Positions 10,857 through 20,288 of a stretch of 64,000 bases of DNA are shown in pieces (position 1 is the first letter of the stretch; each line of letters opens with the position of its first letter). This DNA is from Eutreptiella sp. 'Long Island Sound 2002'. Its lineage: Eukaryota > Euglenozoa > Euglenophyceae > Eutreptiales > Eutreptiaceae. Below the pieces are notes generated by a model. That model searched no databases. It saw nothing but the letters and a program-made list of their open reading frames with translations, and was not told the origin of the DNA. The position numbers and the translations under genes are program-made. Where the stretch lies: the NCBI GenBank assembly GCA_964036045.1, contig OZ038380.1, forward strand, positions 168,426,535-168,490,534, given 5' to 3'.

Positions 10857-13178
10857 ACCTCCTCAGGAAAAATCATGTGTGGCACCAAAGAACTTGGAAT
10901 GCTAATACAGCTGCTCCTGTTTCCGGTTGTGGACGCCTGTTGTGGATCATTGATAGCTGGGTGGAGCAGTACACTTTATTTTGTAGAGGATTGCCCAACT
11001 GGTTTTTTTTCATTTGTACACCCATACACTATCTTTTTATGCAGCCACCCAGACCATGATGTGGAGGTTGTGACATTTCCATGGTGGATCCTACCCATTT
11101 GCATGCCGCCTAGGTCCAGCAATGACCAATGCACCAAGGGCTCTCATGTGTGCTGGGAGTTGCTGGTGGCTGCTGCAGGAGGAGTGTAGGTTTTGTACAG
11201 CAATGGTCTTTTCCTTCCACAGCATTCCTCTTGTAGGCAGGCGGCATGTACGAGGGATAGTCACCTACTTGAAGACAGGGGGCAGGCATTGGGGACTCGT
11301 CATCTACTTGATGGATGGGTGGTTCACCAGGCGGCAAGGCACCGGTTTCCCATTTGGGCAGAAAGTCATGGGGCAGGCAAGCGAGCGAAGCAGCACACTG
11401 ACACTGCTCAAGCAATTGTTGATTCTTTTGCTGCTCAGCACAAGACTGTTTTCTACGACGCTGCTTGGAGATTGAGATATTTGTTCAATTTTTGGGACAT
11501 TTCTTGCATGCACCCAACCGAAGTTTCATGCAGCCATCAGAGTTGTGCATTGCACATCTCTGAAGCCTCTCTGGTGTGGTTGTGCGGAGGTGTGCAACAG
11601 AGGTCCCTGAGGAAGGACCTCATGTGTGCTTCGGGGTCCCGGGAGAAGGAGTGTCTGCAGCCCTCTCGTTACCATGCTCTTTTCAGACCTCTCTTGCCTG
11701 TCTTCGACAACACACTCCTGATCAAACCCACAAGCAAATAACCCAATTTAGCCTGTGTAGTCACGCCAATGCATGCTCAAATCACCGACCGATTTTCTGA
11801 CGATCAGAAGTGGGGGGGGGGGGGGGCGGGGCTGGGCCCTGTTTCTGTACCCACCGGCATTTTGGCACAGGATGACGGATTTGTTCCGAAACCTTCTGTT
11901 CTATGACCAGTGCTTGCTTGTGCCCATTTGCACGGGCTGTGCATGTCAGCTGGTAACAGGGTTTTGCGATCGGATACATTATGTTATGCAGTCACAAAAC
12001 TGATGGATGGATTTGCGATTACCTGATTGGCACACAGGAATTGACCAGAGGTTTCGTTGACAGTTGTGCAAATACATTTAGTTTTGCCTCAAACAGGGGG
12101 GGGGGGGCAGGGGGTACAAGCAGGAATCATTTGTTGTGCTTGTGCTATCTTTCTTGAGTTTGTGAATCAGTTCTGCATCTTTTGGTGGTTGCGCTAAGAG
12201 ATGACCAATTGGTCAGCCCTGCCGGATCCGACGTCTGAGTTTCTGGTGAGTGGCCTGAACACTGTTGCAGTGCCCTCATGTGATTCTTTGTGGGACCATG
12301 TTGTGCAGCAGCATGTTCTGTTTGGCATTGTTTGGCACTGTTTGTCATTGGCACAGAATGCAGTGCAGGTTCTTTATTTCTGGATTGCAGTGCATACGGT
12401 TTTCAACAATCTCTGTCCCCCTGTGCCAAGGTTGCGAGGGAACATATATGCATTGTGCGCTGTGCACGTGCGGTGCCCGTGTTTTCGACGTGTGCAGACA
12501 CCATTTTCTTTCCCCTTGTGCTTTTTTTCTGCACCTCACCACTGCTTTTCCCCAGAGGCAGAGACAAATGCAGTTCCATTTATGGATGCATGGGACCAAC
12601 AGCATAGTGGTTGTGGCCAGATTGAAGCCTGTTGCGCTGCACAATGTCAGCGATTGTCTACGTGACTGGGTCGGGATAATGACTCCGAGTTTTTTGACCC
12701 GCACCTGTGCAATTGCATTGGTGGTCCTGGTAGATATTCTTTTGCAGCTACCATATGGGCAACTTCAACATCCCAAAAGGGTTTGTAAAGTGTTACTGCA
12801 ATGCATATGTATCTTGAGGACCAAAAGGAGGTGACACATACACAGGGCTGTGGCAGTGGCACCCCTGGCAGCAATACACATGCATCGTACTCCACACTAT
12901 GCGACTCCACGGCATGCCACACAGTGGTCCTGCAGCCCTTGGGAGGGGTTGTGAGGTATGGCATGAACAATGTGTAGGGGGGCAAATACTCCATCGGCGT
13001 GAGCAGCACGCTGCTGCGGTGCTGTCAGAGAGGGTGGGTGGCTGTCTGTCATGCCTGCTGGTCGTATGATGCAATTCTAGATGGAGACAGGCTTTTCCTT
13101 TGGGGGGGGGTTGACTGAGTCAGATGCCAAAAGTTTGTATACCAAAAATCGGTCTCCAATTACAGGCGTCTTCATTTT
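10857..13178. other. No confident gene (2.3 kb)
   Basis: Several overlapping open frames (for example 11193-11741 and 12201-12665) without motifs or a consistent exon structure. Long poly-G runs occur at about 11812-11826 and 12098-12107. Confidence 0.5.
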
Positions 13179-13478
13179 CTAAACTTCATTTTTTCCCTGA
13201 GGAAATTTTTTCTGTTGGCCCTCGAAAACCTCCTTGGACACCTTTGCAACGCACTCTTGGCGACCTGCAGGCAGTGAATGGTCTGTGAGCCTGTAGGCTT
13301 TCCTCATGGTGCCTTCGTTGAAGGGATGGGCCAACAAGGAGACGGTGATGTTCTTGGCGGTCCACTGCTGCGTGCTCCAATTGAATTCATGCTTAATTGC
13401 TGGCTCGGCTGACACTGCAGCAAGGTTCGAGCAGCGGGATGGGCATGGGAAACATGGCGTTAGAATAGACACTAAAAC
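13179..13478 (-). CDS. Alpha-kinase (MHCK/eEF2K-type) N-lobe exon
   Basis: On the minus strand a coding segment follows an acceptor (CTTTTGCAG, exon from 13478; a second acceptor would start it at 13414). It contains a Trp-led strand, then ITVSLLAHPFNEGTMRKAYR, then ECVAKVSKE. This is the order of the alpha-kinase N-lobe: a beta strand, the P-F-x-x-G-x-M-R segment, and the strand with the ATP-binding lysine (VAK). Alpha-kinases are atypical Ser/Thr kinases such as myosin-heavy-chain kinase and eEF2 kinase. A donor may lie just after the VAK codon (AAG|GTGTCC near 13244); otherwise the frame stops at 13179. The catalytic C-lobe and zinc site are not in view. Upstream exons on this strand would have to cross the plus-strand gene starting at 13616, so this may be a fragment or a nested gene. 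Confidence 0.6.
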   Translation of the reverse strand, partial: VLVSILTPCFPCPSRCSNLAAVSAEPAIKHEFNWSTQQWTAKNITVSLLAHPFNEGTMRKAYRLTDHSLPAGRQECVAKVSKEVFEGQQKKFPQGKNEV

Positions 13479-13615
13479 CTGCAAAAGCAAATGGTGTTGT
13501 GTGTCTTGTTTCATGCAGCATGCCTTGCACGCGGAACACACAATATGATCTAACATTAGCAGTGGGACAACCGTCCGGTATTTGCCCCACTTCAACAGTG
13601 TTTGTTTTTCCTGAA

Positions 13616-13828
13616 ATGGGCCCTCGAAGATCCGCTTCCAGGAGACCGACCAAGCCCCAAGACAAGGTCAAAGGTAAGCGCAAGAGGACAGAGGATGACG
13701 ATGGTGAGGACGTGGTTATGGGCGATGCTGAGGCCCCCAAGCTTGAGGCTGATACCGTGAAGAAGGAGGTGGCTGAGGAACCGGAGCAACCAAAGAAGAA
13801 GAAAGCCAAAACAAAGAAGTCAGAGAAG
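13616..13828 (+). CDS. First exon of a lysine-rich, acidic nuclear-type protein
   Basis: ATG at 13616 opens 71 codons ending at a plausible donor (GAGAAG|GTGCAT) in phase 0; without splicing the frame runs to TAA at 13943. The peptide is low-complexity. It has a basic start (MGPRRSASRRPTKPQDK), an RKRTEDDDGEDVV acidic patch, and a KKKKAKTKKSEK cluster that looks like a nuclear localisation signal. An alternative donor (AAAG|GTAAGC at about 13673) would shorten the exon. Composition suggests a nuclear or chromatin-associated protein, but no domain is visible. Confidence 0.5.
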
Positions 13829-15511
13829 GTGCATTACCACTTGGGTCCCTTGCTTCTATACAAATACAGGACAAGACAAGACAAGACACTACAGGAAATC
13901 GCGGCAAGGAGGATTTACAGCTGCGTTGCAGCTGCATCAGGCTAAAAATTAAAAATTCCTAGTGTGCTAGTAGGTGCTGAAATGCGCAACATTCTGGTCC
14001 CCTACACACCTGGAATGTATTGGAATGGTAACAAGCAAATCGGTGCACAGTGTACCACAACGTGGAGGGATGGAAAGATAGAGGTACTCCGAAGAGGCAC
14101 CGGCTTTTTCACCCCCCCAGAGCGCAAGGTTCCCTTCAGTAATGGGCTTACAGCGGGTGTGCACTGCCGCCGGCTCTTCTATTTCATCCTGGGTGTCTGA
14201 CAGAACTTAATCGTTCACTCCAAACCCGAAGGTGAAGCCCTCTGGGGGGTCCTGTCTGTCTAGCGGATCTGCATGAACACTGATATATGCATCCTCGAGC
14301 TGCAATTTCTGCAGGATTTGTGTTTCCGTCGCTCTGGCATCCAATATCGATTTATTTTTATCCTCATAAACACCGTTTTGCAGTACATGTACCCATGTGC
14401 CTGTAGGTATCAGTGTATCTTGCTCCTATGCCTGCGTGTGCCGGTGTGCCCTGCTGGTATGTAGTGCCTATGAGGGTGCTGCTTGCGCCGTGCACACCGT
14501 GCAGCGTGCGTTTCAACATCAGCAGTGTGCACAAAATTCTGGTGACACGAAACGTTGCTCAAAAGTGGGCAATGAGCACTGAATGCAATGGTTGGGTCCT
14601 CACTGTGGAGGACAAACCAGCACGTGCAAACATTGAGAGCAGGACATGTAGAGACATGTGAACATGACACCATTGCCTGGCTCCAATAGTTGACAAGTGA
14701 GCTGTTGACGGAGGGAGACAACGCATTGCAATGTAAAACTTTTGTTCATATGCATGCATCCATCATGCCCGACGTCCCAAAATAATGCCCCTAAAGTACA
14801 CAGGCATGGCTGAATATTAGGCAGCTTTCTCCGTGGTATTGTCTGAAGACAATAGTGTACCCTCTCTTTGTGACGGAAAGGCCGATCTGTATACTGAAAG
14901 CAAAGAAAAGTCCAATATGAATGGTCTGGCCATCTTGTGTTCCTTGCCTATATGCAGTGTTGTGCCCCTTGTTTGTATGCCACTGTTTGTGTGTGTTGCT
15001 CATGTTCAGTTAATTTGCAATCACCACCTGAGTTGTCCTCAATACGTACACGAAGTTGAGACTTTACCAGTGCACCCGGGCTACATTTCAGAACCACATT
15101 TGATGGCGAACGAGACAGGCACAAATTTATTGTTGGGCAAGCAAAGCCAATTTGGCCAGGCCCACGCTACTAAAAAGGAGCAATCATCCATGCATCCCAC
15201 ATCCCACGTAATACATTATGGATTTTCCGAGAATCGCTACCTTCTCAGAGACACGAGGCTGTAGTCGTGCGAAAGGGGGAGGGTTGCATTACCAACGTAA
15301 AATTGGTACACTCACCAGATTGCTGGTCGTAAACTTACGCAAGCATGCGTGCATTGCCCCACCTATCCAGCCCTACACATCATCTTGGTGGTTGTAAATT
15401 GGGTCAAGACAGGCTTGATTTACCAGTCCAAACTGTGGCTTCGATCCCAGCTCACGTGCCGGGCATCTTTTTGGGCCACTTTTGATATGGAGCCCTAACC
15501 CACACTTTTTG
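13829..15511. other. No confident gene (1.7 kb)
   Basis: Undeciphered. An open frame at 13964-14200 follows an AG and includes a segment rich in Gly, Trp and Thr, which could be another exon of the gene starting at 13616. I cannot show matching splice phases. Confidence 0.45.
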
Positions 15512-15752
15512 CATGGCCCTTTCCGGTCGAGGATATGGACGGGCCCCTTTCGGGTTGGGGATATGGACTGGCCCCTTTCCGGTTGGGGATATGGACTGGC
15601 CCCCTTCTAGTTGGGGATATGGACTGGCCCCTTTCTAGTTGGGGATATGGAGCGACCCCTTTGTGGTTGGGGATATGGACTCGCCCCTTTCTAGTTGGGG
15701 ATATTGTGTGGCCCCTTTCCGCTTGGGGATTTGGACCGGCCCCTACTTGGAC
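15512..15752. repeat. 28-bp minisatellite, eight units
   Basis: Eight head-to-tail units of exactly 28 bp, with the ATATGG core at 15533, 15561, 15589, 15617, 15645, 15673, 15701 and 15729. Each has the form TTGGGGATATGGACTGGCCC followed by a CTTTC-rich tail. Units differ by point changes only. Because 28 is not a multiple of three, both strands show frame-rotating open frames that are not genes. Confidence 0.95.
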
Positions 15753-16074
15753 TGGAATGGGGGGCAGAACGGTGATGCCCATTTTCCACTTTGTGGCCCG
15801 GAAGGCCTTTTCACCGTTTTGGTGTGCCTTTTTACCACTGGCCTTAGAACCATTCCACTACGACGCATCGTAGTCAATACATGAGCTAGGACCGTAAACT
15901 ATGGGCCTACCCCTGGTGTACCCCGTATTAATAGGGTGAGTGCCCCTTTAGTGGGGCACCATGTGGTGGTGCGGTATGAATCCGATGTGTCCAGCATGAC
16001 GTCCGCTGTTGTGAACGGTGATAGCTAAGATGGTGTTCACATTGTGATGGTAATTGACTAGGCCCCGTGGTTTT

Positions 16075-17568
16075 ACTGCCAGCAGTCCAAGTCCATGGCT
16101 GTGCTCATCAACGCCCATGGTAACTCACTGTATGCATACACGGTGTTGTTGTAATTTATTGTTATGTCTGTTGGGTTTTACTGCCAACAGTAGAAGGAAC
16201 TCGGGGCTGCGGTGATTAACGATGGCGTGTGTTGCGGTGCGCCATGTAACATCCCTGAACCACCCACTTTGGCATCACAGTGGAAGTACAACCACCTGCA
16301 CCGAAAAGGGCACTGGCCTACTGTTAGCAACAAAAGAACACGGAAGTCCCCGAGCACAGAACTGTACTATGCGCTGGTGGTGCAAGTTCGTGTTTGTGTA
16401 AACCGCATTGTCAATTACGTATTAGCCAAATACATGAGAAATGGTTTGCGAAAGAAGGCATATGCACCGTGGCGTTTCATTTGCTGCAATGGACCTCCCT
16501 GGCTGCACTGTGCCTGTGCACCCGTCCGAATGAAACCACCCCAGCACGGCAGATGCAAGGTGGATGCGTGATGCAATGTGAAGAAACACGGTCTGCACAG
16601 TGCCAAAATTGCCCATAACGTAGGCCATTTGGGTTTATTTTTCCGATTTCTTGCACACCTTTTCTCGGTACCATTCATTGCTAAAAAATGATTTCTGATG
16701 ATGGCAGCGCTCCCGGGGATGCGCATGATAGTGGGCGATAGGTAGAAGCAGCCCCCATCAGAGGCTGCCCCCAGTCCAACTGGTCCGTTGCCGAATGTTG
16801 TGGGGGACTTTTCTGACGACGGTGTTGTACTGTTGGCAGTACGCCCCCACCCGCCCTCCCCGAGGATACCGGTTGCTACCTGTGACTACGATGGGGTTGT
16901 GCCCTGGGTGTGGGGCGAACTGCTGTTGTACTCCCGTTCATGATGAGTTTTGTATTCGGATTCACATTCACACATGTGTTCTACTGCTGGCAGTAAAAGA
17001 GCGCGTGTGTGTCTGTACGATATGTGTCACCCCGTTTGCAGCATCTCTGCACACGCACTGTCCACCATGATCCACACCTGCCACGCTCATTCGTGACAGT
17101 GTGCACTTGTTGTGCTGGTCACTTCTGTTGTTGGCAGTAGTACTGTTCTTCTTGTTTGGGTGCACTTATGAATATTGCATCGCACTCACTATAGAGCAAT
17201 CTTGCACACCGTTGGGAATAAATTGTATGTTTCTGTGGGTTTCGGCTTTGATATATTCATTTTTTCACCCCAGTCAGAACCTCCACAAGTTTGTGTTGAA
17301 CAGATTGTAGGTCGCGGCTTTCTCTTGCGCGGGTTCTACCGTTGACGGTAAAAATACGTTGTTAACACAATAATATAAACCTTGCAGCGTTGTTCTATTT
17401 TTGGTGGGATACACGGTTTTTGCCCGTGTGTCTTCCACTGTTTCCGTATATGTCAATGTGCTAGGTTGTGTGCCTTTGCCTTAGAACAACGCCTCTTTAG
17501 ACTACCATTTCGTTCCACATTCCTGTTTTCCACCGTCTACAGACGTGTTTTACTGCTAGCAGTAAAAC
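16075..17568. repeat. Seven dispersed TACTG/CAGTA palindromes
   Basis: Short inverted repeats of the form TACTG-N4-CAGTA, or close variants, recur at 16075-16086, 16179-16192, 16827-16842, 16982-16995, about 17124-17145, 17337-17350 (TACCG/CGGTA, a compensated change in both arms) and 17547-17568. The sequence between them is not repeated, so this is not a tandem array. No coding sequence is evident between them. They could be binding sites, small hairpins in a transcript, or remnants of a structured element. Confidence 0.75.
17547..17568. promoter_or_regulatory. Perfect 22-bp palindrome
   Basis: The most complete member of the palindrome family: 11-bp arms meeting at GCTAGC, flanked by GTTTT on the left and AAAAC on the right. 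It is a candidate protein-binding site or hairpin. Its role is not known from the sequence. Confidence 0.4.
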
Positions 17569-17667
17569 AAGTACATGAGGGGATGGGGTTTTAGAAGGGA
17601 TGTTGTGAAACAGAAAATCCAATTTTGGATCCGTGCACAATCCTGAGATTTTGTTACACAAAAGGGG

Positions 17668-18222
17668 GTGTTCGTGGTGCCCCCAAACCACCCTTTAGTA
17701 AGTTACTCGAAAAAGGGTAACTTTGCACCCCCAAGTAGTTCCATTTCTAGTTCCAGTTCTAGTTTGATTCCTCAACTGCAGCCGAAACCCCAACCTACTG
17801 CAGCGAAACCCAAGCCCAAGCCCAAGCCCAAGCCCAAGCCTATGCAAGCACCGTTTACGCATAGAGAGTACATAGAAGCTTAGCGTCAGAGGGATAACAA
17901 GAAAGCGGAGGATGAGATCTAGGAGTACCCCCTCGCCGTGTTTGAGAATTTGGCCCACCCTTTGCACCCGGTTTACGATGATGGTAATAACGGTGGTGTG
18001 CATTGGTGGGAGAAGTGTTGTAATAGCACTTCTGTACGTACCCAAGTTGCTTGGATGGGTGCGGATGCATACACTATGGAGGAATCACCTCGAAGAGAGG
18101 TTGTTAGATCAAGCCTAGGCGCGGGCGTCGTATGCCCCCCTTTTGGGGGTCATTCGCGTAGCATACCCCAAGGCATGATATTTGATGTCCAACCCCTTGT
18201 AAATCATGATTTTGCCCCATAA
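17668..18222 (+). pseudogene. Protein-like frame interrupted by two in-register TAG codons
   Basis: One reading frame runs for about 185 codons to TAA at 18220, broken only by TAG at 17881 and TAG at 17920. It has a Ser-rich stretch, a PKPKPKPKPKP tract (about 17813-17842), then after the stops a sequence of ordinary composition including EYPLAVFENLAHPLHPVYDD and GVHWWEKCC. Restoring Gln (CAG) at both TAGs would give a continuous protein-like segment, which suggests either two C-to-T changes in a dead gene or reading through TAG. The RNA-binding gene at 22639 appears to use TAG as a true stop, so a code change is unlikely. No domain recognised, and no ATG at the open end; upstream may be an exon border. 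Confidence 0.4.
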
Positions 18223-18915
18223 GACGATCCCCCAATGGGTTTTTTGATTTTGAAGCCTCTATCCCCTAAAACTGGATATCACTTTTTTTGGGGTGGAGGG
18301 TGGGGTGAGGGTAAATTTGTGCTCGGAAGGGTTTGAACGAGGGGCAGATGGGGCATGGCTGACAAGTTGGCTGGCGCCGCCGGCGGTCGGGCCTGCCGGG
18401 ATTCGAACCGCCGACTTGCAGGTCTGTGGTTGGATGCATTACCATTCGACCGCTGTTTGTAGTGACGAATGGCTCTCCCTAGTGCTTGTAGCCGAGTTTG
18501 CCACTGAAAAACCCCAAACTGTGTGTTTCTGTTTGCCTGCTTGCTTGTCCATCGAACTGTCTGACTGACTGCTTGCCTGACCAACTGACTAATTGGCTGA
18601 CTGTCAGCCTCTCTTCGAGGTGCACTGCCGAAGGCAATAGAATTTTCGATGAAATATGACTATCCTCGGCTTCTTGACCGGGAGGCAATGTTTCATTTCT
18701 TTCGGTTGGATGAAACACGCCCCACCCTGTTTGGAGGCGGCTTGGCGTCAAAGCGTTGCCCGTGTTTGCAAATATCTTGACCCTGTTTTATAAGAAATTC
18801 GCTGGGCTGACAGGTTGAATTCTTTCAACCATTGTCCCCATTTTCCGTTCTTTATGACACATTTCATGGACTCCATGCCCATTAGTTCCGTTGGTGGCAT
18901 ATGGAGTGTTGACCT
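18223..18915. other. No protein gene
   Basis: Apart from the tRNA-like segment at 18390-18456, this holds short CTGACTGACTG-type runs (18560-18605) and no coding signal I can support. Confidence 0.5.
18390..18456 (-). ncRNA. tRNA-like A-box/B-box pair (tRNA relic or SINE head)
   Basis: On the minus strand CGGTCGAATGG (18452-18442) resembles a Pol III A box, and GGTTCGAATCC (18409-18399) is a perfect B box. Their starts are 43 bases apart, as in a tRNA. The acceptor stem does not pair and the T stem keeps only two of five pairs, so it is not a functional tRNA. It could be a degraded tRNA or the 5' head of a tRNA-derived SINE. Confidence 0.4.
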
Positions 18916-19776
18916 CTAGAATCCTAAGTATGCGTCACATGTTTTCAAGGTCATAGTTGCCGTTGATATATTGGGCGACATTGTATGGATTTGCCCCTTG
19001 GCCCCTAGGACGTCCGCCGATGTTCCCATTTGGGATGGACCGTCTCGTACCCACGGTGATTTCCTTGATTTTGAAGTTGGGGGCCATGACGGCGCATCAA
19101 GGCCCGATTCATTGTTCCATTCATTGGAAGAAAGAACGGAATTTTGATGGCCCAGCAACAATCGTACAATGATGTGCATGGATGGTATACATGGGTGGTA
19201 TGGTATACATATACATGGGTGGCACGCATTGAGCATTTGTTTGGACAGTTGTGGCATTGGGGTTTGGTTAGGAACATCTAGCGTGGCAGCCCTGATGAGT
19301 TGCACCAGTCCGTGCGTGTTTTGTTGCATTTCATACAATTTTGCATTTGGAGGCAGGTCTGTCACCCTTCTTAAGGACCATGGGACAATGTCCCGCCTCA
19401 TGTTTGGAGTGATAAAGGCAACTTGGCCGCCACGCAAGATGAGGGACATGATGAGGCAGATGTGTGTGCCCTGTGTCGTCAGCAGCACTCCACCGTCACA
19501 AGTTGTGGTGAGTGCTGGGAGCGTTATTGTGATGAATGTATTGATGCCCACACTTATGGGAACAAATTGTTTGTTTGCCAATACATGAGTAAAACACATT
19601 GATGTTGAAATTCTCCATTTTGCCCTATGCAGCCTGCTTTGTAGGGAAGGTTTGCGGTCCACTTTGGTTGAGTTGGGGGGCTCTTCTAGGGGAGGGTAAA
19701 TCCGGGTCAAAGTCGGGATAGTTAATACAAAAGTAGCCTGCTGGGTGCTTGCTGGGCAAGGCCCGCCCCCCAACAT
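18916..19776 (-). CDS. Hypothetical 286-codon open frame
   Basis: Open on the minus strand from ATG at 19776 to a stop at 18916, unusually long for the surrounding non-coding DNA. The middle part has a plausible protein character, with hydrophobic beta-like stretches (GINTFITITLPALTTTC, THICLIMSLILRGG) followed by NMRRDIVPWSLRRV. The C-terminal part looks less like protein, and a second minus frame (19005-19277) looks comparable there, so a frameshift or an exon border is possible. No family recognised. It lies just upstream of, and antisense to, the RNA-binding gene. Confidence 0.3.
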   Translation of the reverse strand: MLGGGPCPASTQQATFVLTIPTLTRIYPPLEEPPNSTKVDRKPSLQSRLHRAKWRISTSMCFTHVLANKQFVPISVGINTFITITLPALTTTCDGGVLLTTQGTHICLIMSLILRGGQVAFITPNMRRDIVPWSLRRVTDLPPNAKLYEMQQNTHGLVQLIRAATLDVPNQTPMPQLSKQMLNACHPCICIPYHPCIPSMHIIVRLLLGHQNSVLSSNEWNNESGLDAPSWPPTSKSRKSPWVRDGPSQMGTSADVLGAKGQIHTMSPNISTATMTLKTCDAYLGF

Positions 19777-19916
19777 CCTCTGTCTGCTTTGCCTGCACAG
19801 TGCTTGTGCCTCTGTCTGTGTGGAATTTTGTGGGCACACAGCGATAATGCGCAGTCTTTGTGATGCCTGTGATGCTTGTGTGCCTTGCTTGTACACAGTG
19901 CCGGTGTCGCTTGCAG

Positions 19917-20288
19917 GTTGACACGCCAAAGGGCTCCGACGGCATCCGAACCCTCGACAACAACGTGTTCCTGCTCTCCATACCCCCCGGCATGACCGAG
20001 GAGTTTGTGCGGGAGTACTACGAGACGCAGCTCGCGCCGCAAAACAAGCAAGCGGAGAAGAACCAGCTGCCTGCTGTGTTAGCCCTCCTCTTCTTGAAGA
20101 ACGGCTACGGTGCCTTCATTGGGCAGGGCGTTGTGTCGCTGCGCACCCCATCGCTGCAGGGCCGCGTGGCCACGATGCCGCCCCCGACGTGGAACCATAT
20201 GCGGCCCCGCGTCGAACAGGGCGGCCGCCTCCACCGCGGTCCTCCGCAGACCGAGATCCACATTAGGGGCCTCCCGCCTGGCACCAAG
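19917..20288 (+). CDS. Multi-RRM RNA-binding protein, exon A
   Basis: 124 codons between an acceptor (GTCGCTTGCAG, ending 19916) and a donor (ACCAAG|GTGTGG), phase 0 at both ends. Residues about 15-85 look like an RNA recognition motif: strand NNVFLLSIPPGMTEEFVREY, then VLALLFLKNGYGAFIG in the RNP1 position. The region is reminiscent of the first RRM of the splicing factor U2AF large subunit, though I would not assign orthology. The last 13 codons (TEIHIRGLPPGTK) are the first strand and turn of a second RRM, completed by exon B. The protein would bind RNA, probably in the nucleus. Exons further upstream were not found. Confidence 0.75.

Noticed and set aside
11193-11741. 182-codon plus-strand frame
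   Set aside because: No ATG-supported start, no recognisable motif, and an overlapping frame (11122-11475) is equally open. Not enough to call a gene.
15495-15873. Repetitive frames on both strands of the 28-bp minisatellite
   Set aside because: The three frames rotate through the units, the translations are equally open on both strands, and there is no start or splice context.
18390-18456. Functional tRNA gene
   Set aside because: A and B boxes are right but the acceptor stem and most of the T stem do not pair and no convincing anticodon loop forms. Kept only as a tRNA-like relic.
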